Below are positions 32,218 through 37,853 of a stretch of DNA of 37,853 nt, in pieces. The notes beneath the pieces are model-generated. The model was not told the origin of the DNA, searched no databases, and worked only from the letters and a program-made list of their open reading frames with translations. The stretch is from NCBI GenBank assembly GCA_004553495.1, contig SFLE01000013.1:1-37853 (forward strand), in the 5' to 3' direction. Each line of letters begins with the position of its first letter. Position 1 is the stretch's first letter. A program made the translations under genes and the position numbers. The stretch comes from Clostridiales bacterium (GTDB taxonomy: Bacteria; Bacillota; Clostridia; Oscillospirales; Oscillospiraceae).

Positions 32218-33471
32218 ATGGCAATATGGCATATAAACGGAGGAAAGCGTCTTGAGGGCGCGTGCTTTGTACAGGGCTCGAAAAATGCAGTCCTGCCGAT
32301 TTTGGCAGCCTCGATCGTGTGCCCGACTGAAACCGACCTGCTGAATGTGCCGCAACTGAGCGATGTTGAAGCTTCGCTTGCGATACTGCGGCAGCTCGGC
32401 TGCACCGCCCAGCAGCAGGATAACGATGTGTACATAGATTCTCGCACCATAACCTCAAACGAGATACCGCAGAGCATGATGGAGCGTATGCGCTCATCGG
32501 TGCTGTTCATGGGGGCGCTGCTTGCAAGGTGCGGCGAGGTGCGCATGACAGCTCCCGGAGGCTGCAAGCTCGGAGTGCGCCCCATAGATATGCATATCGA
32601 CGCCATGAGAGCACTCGGCGCAAGCGTGGAGGAACGCGGCTGCGAGATAATATGCAAAGCAGATAAGCTTGTCGGAAATCGCATAAGACTGCCTTACCCG
32701 AGCGTGGGCGCAACGGAAAATGCAATGATTGCCGCTTGCGCCGCACAGGGCGAGACCGTAATATCAGGCGCCGCAAAGGAGCCGGAGATCGAGGATCTTC
32801 AGGAGTATCTGCGAAAGGCGGGAGCTTATATGAACGGCGCGGGAACATCAGCGATAACCGTGTCGGGATTTTCAGCCGAGCAGCATATAGGCCATCGTAT
32901 AATGCCCGACAGGATAGCTGCTGCAACACTCCTGTGCGCCACTGCGGCAACCGGCGGCGATGTTGAGCTTAGAGGGGTCGATTTCAGACAATTTTACCGT
33001 TTGCAGCACTTCCTAAAACAAAGCGGCTGTGATATAATATCCTCAAAACGCAGTCTCAGACTTGTCTCCGATGGAAAGCTTTCGGCAGTCGGCAGGGTCT
33101 CGACCGGACCATATCCGGAGTTTCCTACAGATATGCAGCCGCTCCTGATGGCGGCGCTGTTAAAAGCCTCCGGCAGGACAGAGTTCATTGAGAATGTTTT
33201 TGACTCCCGATTTGCGCATACAAAGGAGCTCGCGCGCTTCGGCGCTGATATTTCGGTGGAAAGGCGCAAGGCATCCGTGTGGGGAGTAAGAAGTCTTTCC
33301 GGAAGTGTTGTCAGCGCTACAGATCTTCGCGGCGGTGCGGCAATGGTCATTGCGGCGCTGGCGGCGGAGGGCGGCAGCATAATAGTTGACAGCGGGCATA
33401 TCCGGCGCGGCTATGAATTTTTAGATCACAGGCTCCGAGCCCTCGGTGCTGATATATTTATGGAGTTGTAA
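32218..33471 (+). CDS. murA2: UDP-N-acetylglucosamine 1-carboxyvinyltransferase (second, diverged copy)
   Basis: Second EPSP-synthase-fold MurA, 417 aa. The catalytic set is kept: K22-N23 (GSKNA), C116 in APGGCKLGVRP, the Arg after it, FPTDMQ, DSRFAH, DLRGGAA and RRGYEFL. It departs from the canonical PDxIEAGT loop, which here reads PDRIAAAT, losing the acidic residue and glycine. Sequence outside the motifs is quite unlike the first copy. Many low-GC Gram-positives carry two MurAs; one inside the dcw cluster where murC/murB often sit is less usual. It is probably an active paralogue, possibly with a different regulation or stage of use. Confidence 0.93.
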   Translation: MAIWHINGGKRLEGACFVQGSKNAVLPILAASIVCPTETDLLNVPQLSDVEASLAILRQLGCTAQQQDNDVYIDSRTITSNEIPQSMMERMRSSVLFMGALLARCGEVRMTAPGGCKLGVRPIDMHIDAMRALGASVEERGCEIICKADKLVGNRIRLPYPSVGATENAMIAACAAQGETVISGAAKEPEIEDLQEYLRKAGAYMNGAGTSAITVSGFSAEQHIGHRIMPDRIAAATLLCATAATGGDVELRGVDFRQFYRLQHFLKQSGCDIISSKRSLRLVSDGKLSAVGRVSTGPYPEFPTDMQPLLMAALLKASGRTEFIENVFDSRFAHTKELARFGADISVERRKASVWGVRSLSGSVVSATDLRGGAAMVIAALAAEGGSIIVDSGHIRRGYEFLDHRLRALGADIFMEL

Positions 33472-33472
33472 T

Positions 33473-34243
33473 ATGTCCAATACAAATGATTATTACAGAA
33501 AACGCGAGGATCCGTATAAACCCAAGCTAAATCGCAATGTGAACAGACCGCTTACATTTTTTCTTGTCATAGTTGCAATAATATTCATAATGAGTCTCTT
33601 CTTTAAGGTATCGCGCATTGAAGTTAGAGGCAACTCCCGATACACCGCCGAGGAGATAATAACCGCTTCCGGCATCGAAGAGGGAGATAACCTGTTTTTC
33701 ATAAACGGGATCGCTGCCGGAAGCCGCGTGGCGGTAAAGCTTCCGTATGTAGAAACTGTCCAAATAAACAGAGGATTGCCTAACCTTGTTATCATTGAGG
33801 TCGTGGAAAGCAGCGCCGTCGGATGCGTCAAGGTAGGCGATGAGCTGTGGTCGGTAAGCAGCAGCGGAAAGTTCTTAAGCAGCATATCTCAGGCTGACAG
33901 TGAGCACCTTGCCATGATAAGCGGCATAACCGTTACCGAGGCAGAGGTAGGTGAGCCCATAAATGCAGGCGAAGGAGAAAGCGCCAAGCTAAGCTATCTG
34001 ATTGACATTTTATATCAGATACAGGCGAGGGGACTCGTCGGAAAGGTGACAGCCATCGACCTCAGCGATGCCGCAAATCCGATGTTCGTCTATGACGGAC
34101 GCTTTCTCGTAAAGCTCGGTGCAATGGATAACACCGAATACAAGTTTGGCAAGATGCTCTCTGCTGCTTCCAAGCTTTCGGCAGATGATGCCGGTACGAT
34201 GGATGTTTCCACCGGAGATAAGGTCGTTTTCAACCCGAATTAA
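33473..34243 (+). CDS. ftsQ: Cell division protein FtsQ/DivIB
   Basis: Bitopic divisome protein that bridges FtsL and the transpeptidase. A short cytosolic N-terminus (about 23 residues) is followed by one membrane segment (about 24-43), a POTRA domain (KVSRIEVRGNSRYTAEEIITASGI onward, residues 44-115), then a beta domain. The length (256 aa) is normal. The ATG at 33473 has TGGAG seven bases upstream and begins one base after the murA2 stop. A longer frame from 33446 lies in murA2. The next gene, ftsZ, has its own promoter. Confidence 0.87.
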   Translation: MSNTNDYYRKREDPYKPKLNRNVNRPLTFFLVIVAIIFIMSLFFKVSRIEVRGNSRYTAEEIITASGIEEGDNLFFINGIAAGSRVAVKLPYVETVQINRGLPNLVIIEVVESSAVGCVKVGDELWSVSSSGKFLSSISQADSEHLAMISGITVTEAEVGEPINAGEGESAKLSYLIDILYQIQARGLVGKVTAIDLSDAANPMFVYDGRFLVKLGAMDNTEYKFGKMLSAASKLSADDAGTMDVSTGDKVVFNPN

Positions 34244-34274
34244 TACTTTGTTTACATAGCGGTATAAAAATCTA

Positions 34275-34303
34275 TTGACCTATCGTCAAAAAAGTTATAA
34301 AAT
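34275..34303 (+). promoter_or_regulatory. Promoter of ftsZ
   Basis: TTGACC (34275-34280), a 17-base spacer and TAAAAT (34298-34303) lie in the 130-base gap before ftsZ. Confidence 0.65.
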
Positions 34304-34373
34304 GTTACAAGATGCGAAAAGTGACTTTGGCTGATGCCGGGTCTTTCTAAATAACTGTACTGGAGGAAATAAA

Positions 34374-35513
34374 ATGGATTTCAAAGCCGAGGTTGGCCCT
34401 GAAAATGTCGTTACTATAAAGGTAGTTGGTATCGGCGGAGCCGGTAATAATGTCGTTAACAGAATGGTCAAGTCCGGAACTCAGGGCGTTGAGTTCATAG
34501 CAGTCAATACCGATAAGCAGGCACTTGCCGTTTCCAGCGCCGATCAGAAGATCCAGATCGGTGAGAAGCTCACCCATGGTCAGGGCGCGGGCTCCGACCC
34601 CGAGGTCGGCAAGAAGAGCGCCGAGGAAAGCCGCAATAACATTGCCAAGGCTGTCGAGGATGCCGATATGGTATTCATCACTGCCGGCATGGGCGGCGGC
34701 ACCGGCACCGGCGCAGCTCCCACTGTTGCCGACATTGCCCGTGAAGCCGGCATACTGACCGTCGGCGTTGTGACCAAGCCCTTCAAGTTTGAGGGCAAGC
34801 GCCGCATGGATCAGGCAAACGAGGGCATTAAGGAAATGCTCGGCAAGGTCGATTCTCTGCTGATAATCCCCAACGACCGCCTGAAGTACGCCACCGACCA
34901 GAAGGTCACTCTTGCCAATGCTTTCGAGATTGCCGACGATGTCCTTCGTCAGGCAGTTACCAGCATATCCGATCTTATAAAGAACACCGGATTTATTAAC
35001 CTCGACTTTGCCGATGTTACCTGCATCATGAAGAACGCCGGCTTTGCCCATATGGGCGTGGGTCGCGCGGCAGGCAAGGGCAAGGCGGAGGATGCTGCTC
35101 GCATGGCAGTTGCAAGCCCGCTGATGGAGACCTCCATAAATGGCGCGCACGGTGTGCTTATAAACATCACCGGTTCCGAGGACATGGGTCTTGAGGATGT
35201 TGAAGCAGCTGCAAACCTCGTTCAGGAGGCAGCGCATCCCGATGCAAACATCATCTTCGGTGCAACATTCGACGAGTCCATGCAGGACGAGATCCGCGTC
35301 ACCGTTATCGCTACCGGCTTTGAGGAGGCACCCACCGCAAAGCAGCCGGCTCAGCCCGCTGCAAAAGCAGAGCCGACCTTTGAGAAGCAGACCGGTATGT
35401 TCACCGCAGCATCCGAAAAGGCTGCCGAAAAGAAGCCTGAGGAGCCTGCAAAGGCTTCTGGTGAGGAAGACCCGTTTGATAGCATCTTCAAGATCTTCAA
35501 CGCCAACAGCTGA
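34374..35513 (+). CDS. ftsZ: Cell division protein FtsZ
   Basis: Tubulin-like GTPase that forms the Z ring at midcell. The N-terminal GTPase domain has GIGGAGNNVVNRM and the tubulin signature GGGTGTG at residues 107-113. The T7 loop is at about 205-212, reading NLDFADV. The core ends near residue 318 and a linker rich in Ala, Pro, Lys and Glu follows. The tail ends EEDPFDSIFKIFNANS, without the D-I-P-x-F-L-R peptide that usually binds FtsA. This agrees with the absence of ftsA beside it; SepF may be the membrane anchor instead. GGAGG precedes the ATG. The gene has its own promoter and terminator. Confidence 0.97.
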   Translation: MDFKAEVGPENVVTIKVVGIGGAGNNVVNRMVKSGTQGVEFIAVNTDKQALAVSSADQKIQIGEKLTHGQGAGSDPEVGKKSAEESRNNIAKAVEDADMVFITAGMGGGTGTGAAPTVADIAREAGILTVGVVTKPFKFEGKRRMDQANEGIKEMLGKVDSLLIIPNDRLKYATDQKVTLANAFEIADDVLRQAVTSISDLIKNTGFINLDFADVTCIMKNAGFAHMGVGRAAGKGKAEDAARMAVASPLMETSINGAHGVLINITGSEDMGLEDVEAAANLVQEAAHPDANIIFGATFDESMQDEIRVTVIATGFEEAPTAKQPAQPAAKAEPTFEKQTGMFTAASEKAAEKKPEEPAKASGEEDPFDSIFKIFNANS

Positions 35514-35530
35514 TCAAGAAAAATGTAAAA

Positions 35531-35559
35531 CGAGGAGTCATCAGACTCCTCGTTTTTTT
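35531..35559 (+). terminator. Terminator of ftsZ
   Basis: Stem CGAGGAGTC/GACTCCTCG (35531-35539 with 35544-35552), a four-base loop and seven T. Confidence 0.93.
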
Positions 35560-35569
35560 GTATATCGAA

Positions 35570-35813
35570 AACCACTCGCTGGGCGAGTGGTTCAAAAAAG
35601 GCTACTGCCGATGAGGAAAAATAAAACTCCCTCTGTTATAGTAGAAATGCGGTCTGGCAACTGCGGCGAAAAGCGCAGAGAGATAGGAAAAATACTGAGG
35701 CAGTTGTGCGAATGGAAAAAGGTTACGATTGTAGAGGCGGAGGTGTGTCCGGATCATATTCATATGATTACTTCCTATTAGGAACACTGTAAATACAAGG
35801 CTTTTCGGAGCCT
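35570..35813 (+). mobile_element. Decayed IS200/IS605-type element
   Basis: The left hairpin AACCACTCGC-TGG-GCGAGTGGTT (35570-35592) has the ten-bp stem and short loop typical of subterminal palindromes recognised by HUH transposases. A degraded TnpA frame follows at 35611-35781. A smaller hairpin AGGCT/AGCCT (35798-35813) may mark the right end. The element is much shorter than an intact IS200 (about 700 bases), so it has lost most of its interior. Confidence 0.6.
35611..35781 (+). pseudogene. Truncated IS200-like transposase TnpA (HUH)
   Basis: A 57-codon frame matches the middle of TnpA: R-R-E-I-G-K-I-L-R-Q-L-C-E, V-E-A-E-V-C-P-D-H-I-H-M. The last H-I-H is the HUH metal-binding motif. Everything normally before this (the W-R-C-K-Y-H-I-V-F part) is replaced by unrelated sequence. 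After the HUH motif the frame breaks within five codons (stop at 35779), so the catalytic tyrosine region is missing. It cannot be active by itself. Confidence 0.75.
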
Positions 35814-35854
35814 ACAAACCAGAAAAAATAATATTTGATCTATCACATTACGCA

Positions 35855-35892
35855 AAAAGCCGTCCGGCATGAAAAACGGGCGGCTTTTTTTC
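35855..35892 (+). terminator. Rho-independent terminator
   Basis: Stem GCCGTCCG/CGGGCGGC (35859-35866 with 35877-35884, one G-U pair), then eight T. It may belong to the lost part of the integrative element or mark its boundary. Confidence 0.75.
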
Positions 35893-35978
35893 GTGGATAG
35901 ACGGAAAGGAGGCGCAAAAATAACTACAAAATTTTAGCGTTCAAATTTGTGCAACTTTAACGAAAAGGAGGATCGTAA

Positions 35979-37853
35979 ATGGCCGATGAAAAATTGAATA
36001 CTGGCCCTGCGGAGAATATTTCCCCGGAGGCCGCCGAGCCTATCACCACACCCGAACAGGCCGCAGCGTCTGAGCCCCAGCAGGAACAGACCGGGCCTGC
36101 CATACCTGAGTCCGGCGATGTGGTTGTGTCCTTTGACAAAATCAATGAACTTATGGCGGAAAAGAGGCAGAACGCCCGCGCCGAAGTCGAAAAGTCGGAA
36201 ACCCCCGAAACGCCAGAGGCGGCAGCCCCCGGAGAAACACCGCAGCCCGCCAATACGGAGGAACCGAAAAAGCCGCGCCGTGGCCGTCCGCCGAAAGCGG
36301 AAAAGGCTGCGACTGAAAATCAGAAAGCGGAGAAATCGGCTGGGGCTCGCAAGGGCCGCCCACCCAAGGCGGATAAGGCGGCCCCTGACAAGCCCAAGCC
36401 GTCCAAACGAGACAAAGTGTCCCGAAGCGATGGAAAGGCCCCGGATGCCAAGGAGCCCATTAAGCCCGCACAGGATACGGCACTGAAGGAAACTGCTGCT
36501 GTGGAACAGACGGCTCCCGAGCCGACTACACCGCCCCGCCCGGTTGAGGAAGGCAAGCTGGTTTATCTGAAACTTTCCGAGGTTCATCCGTTTCACACAT
36601 TCCGTCCGCACCCCTTTAAGGTACGGGACGATGCGAAGATGCAGGAAATCGTTGCTTCTATCCGCGTAAACGGTGTAATGGTTCCCGGTCTTGCCCGCCC
36701 GGAGAAAGATGGAAACGGCTATGAAATTGTAGCGGGCCATCGCCGTACCCACGGCAGTGAGCTGGCTGGACTGGAGGAAATGCCCTTTATCGTCCGTGAA
36801 ATGACCGACCACGAAGCGGTACAGGCCATGAAGGACAGCAACAAGCAGCGTGACGGGATGCTCCCCAGCGAATTGGCCGCGCTGCTGGAACTCGAGGTTG
36901 AGGACATCAAGCATCAGGGCGGGCGGCTGAAAGGTGTTGCGGAAGGCGATGTCGGGAAACGCTCGGTTGAGATTGTAGGCGAGGCGCATGAAATGGAGAT
37001 GTGCCACCGGGAGGGGCTTTACCAAATCGACCTCTTGAACGGCAGCAAGAACCGCATCACCGACCGGGAGTATTGGGCGCAGAAAAAGGGACAAGCCGCG
37101 CTGGACAAGCAGAACGCCCCCATGATTGCCGATGGTATCACGCCCCGGCAGACCAAGTTTGAAACGAACAAGGAAAAGCTGCGGCAGACCATACGGAAAG
37201 CCCTTGCCACCGCCGCCAGCTTTGACGAGTTTTCCTCTCTGCTGCTGCGGGAGGGTGTGACCGTCAAGGAGAGCCGGGGGCGGCTGTCCTATCTCACGCC
37301 GGACAGGACAAAGCCCATCACCGCCCGGAAGCTGGGCGACGATTTTGACCGCACCGCCGTCCTTGCCGTTTTGGAGCAGAATGCCGCCAGAGCCATAGAA
37401 AAGGCCGCAGCCATACCTGAATACCCCTGGCAGGAGAAACGCGGCATACAGCCCGCAAAAGCCCCTCAAACCGCCCCCAAACAGGACGGAGTGCAGCGGC
37501 TTGTGGACATTGAGCAGAAAATGGCCGAGGGCAAAGGCCGGGGCTATGAACGCTGGGCGAAGATACACAATCTGAAGGGCGAACTGAAAGCACTGGAAAC
37601 CAAGCTGCAAGGGAAAAAGGAGTTGCAGCGGCAGGTGTTGGCCTACGCCCAGACCAAGCCCGCCCGCGACGGGTTGAAAGCGCAGAAATCCGAGAAAGCC
37701 CGCGCCGCATACCGGCAGGCCCATGAGAGCGATTTTATCATAGCCGACGCAGCCGCCCGGTATTTCAAGGCGCATGGCATTACCAAGCTGCCCGCCCGGA
37801 AAGCGTTGCAGGCCGAGATCGAGCAGCTTATCTCCGAGAAAGACGGCCTGTAT
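35979..37853 (+). CDS. ParB-like/relaxase fusion protein of an integrative element, 3' end outside window
   Basis: One uninterrupted frame of at least 625 codons. Residues 1-190 are low-complexity, Ala/Pro/Glu/Lys-rich, with two AT-hook-like GRPPK motifs near residues 100 and 125. Residues 195-338 are a ParB/Spo0J-type nuclease-like domain (VYLKLSEVHPFHTFRPHPF, then GHRRTHGSELAGL at 253) ending in the SVEIVGEAHEM segment found in ICE ParB proteins. At about residue 339 the sequence switches to the C-terminal half of a mobilisation relaxase (MEMCHREGLYQIDLL, NRITDREYWAQKKG, ESRGRLSYLTPDR, then a coiled coil). The relaxase's catalytic N-terminal domain and the ParB C-terminus are missing. AAAAGGAGG precedes the ATG by seven bases. 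GC is visibly higher than in flanking genes. Possible causes are an internal deletion joining two ICE genes, or an assembly artefact. Confidence 0.8.
   Translation, partial: MADEKLNTGPAENISPEAAEPITTPEQAAASEPQQEQTGPAIPESGDVVVSFDKINELMAEKRQNARAEVEKSETPETPEAAAPGETPQPANTEEPKKPRRGRPPKAEKAATENQKAEKSAGARKGRPPKADKAAPDKPKPSKRDKVSRSDGKAPDAKEPIKPAQDTALKETAAVEQTAPEPTTPPRPVEEGKLVYLKLSEVHPFHTFRPHPFKVRDDAKMQEIVASIRVNGVMVPGLARPEKDGNGYEIVAGHRRTHGSELAGLEEMPFIVREMTDHEAVQAMKDSNKQRDGMLPSELAALLELEVEDIKHQGGRLKGVAEGDVGKRSVEIVGEAHEMEMCHREGLYQIDLLNGSKNRITDREYWAQKKGQAALDKQNAPMIADGITPRQTKFETNKEKLRQTIRKALATAASFDEFSSLLLREGVTVKESRGRLSYLTPDRTKPITARKLGDDFDRTAVLAVLEQNAARAIEKAAAIPEYPWQEKRGIQPAKAPQTAPKQDGVQRLVDIEQKMAEGKGRGYERWAKIHNLKGELKALETKLQGKKELQRQVLAYAQTKPARDGLKAQKSEKARAAYRQAHESDFIIADAAARYFKAHGITKLPARKALQAEIEQLISEKDGLY

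Noticed and set aside
35191..35781. 196-aa frame running from ftsZ into the IS200 remnant
   Set aside because: Its first part is a shifted frame of ftsZ and crosses the ftsZ terminator. Only the last 57 codons from the ATG at 35611 show TnpA homology.
35934..37775. 613-aa open frame on the minus strand
   Set aside because: It is the mirror of the GC-rich ParB/relaxase frame on the plus strand. It has no ribosome site, and its Gly/Leu/Phe/Arg-rich sequence is low-complexity, while the plus-strand frame shows clear family motifs.

Overview
The window looks like a chromosomal segment of a spore-forming, meso-diaminopimelate-type Clostridia species. A member of the Oscillospiraceae/Ruminococcaceae is my guess, not something I can prove. 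The basis is the gene order yqfC-yqfD-phoH-ybeY-era-yqzL-recO, a ylbJ-like sporulation gene, an HPr with both His15 and Ser46, a MurE with the DNPR motif, a PASTA-bearing SpoVD-type transpeptidase, two MurA paralogues, and a moderate GC of roughly half. Most of the window is conserved housekeeping DNA on the plus strand.

Layout. Positions 1-307 are the 3' part of the tmRNA gene, followed by its terminator. Positions 411-3333 form a small accessory zone. It holds a double zinc-ribbon protein coupled to a radical SAM/SPASM enzyme, a remnant frame, a small minus-strand gene, a stand-alone RelA/SpoT-type HD hydrolase and another small minus-strand gene. Positions 3543-9935 carry a NUDIX hydrolase, murA, walJ, rlmH, a DUF2007-like gene, a phosphohexomutase and a pair of half-size chromate transporters. 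A ylbJ-like gene (minus) meets the last transporter stop-to-stop. A divergent region then leads into the sporulation, ribosome and repair operon yqfC to mutS2 (10968-18089). HPr, an EamA exporter, uvrC, rsmD, coaD and a coiled-coil protein follow up to 22739. A 476-base non-coding stretch (22740-23215) contains a double palindrome, a terminator, a candidate structured RNA with its own terminator, and the mraZ promoter with three AAAGTG boxes at a 10-bp period.

The division/cell-wall (dcw) cluster spans 23216-35513: mraZ, rsmH, ftsL, spoVD/ftsI, murE, mraY, ftsW, murG, murA2, ftsQ, ftsZ. It lacks murF, murD, murC, murB and ftsA at this locus, and a second MurA sits between murG and ftsQ. The products act together on peptidoglycan precursor synthesis (MurA, MurE, MraY, MurG), polymerisation and crosslinking (FtsW, PBP) and the division ring (FtsL, FtsQ, FtsZ).

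After the ftsZ terminator come a decayed IS200-type element (35570-35813) and then, running off the window, DNA of integrative-conjugative-element type. The gene there is one uninterrupted frame that joins the N-terminal part of an ICE ParB-like protein to the C-terminal part of a relaxase. This fusion is the most unusual object in the window. The radical SAM/zinc-ribbon pair is the best candidate for an uncharacterised two-gene system.
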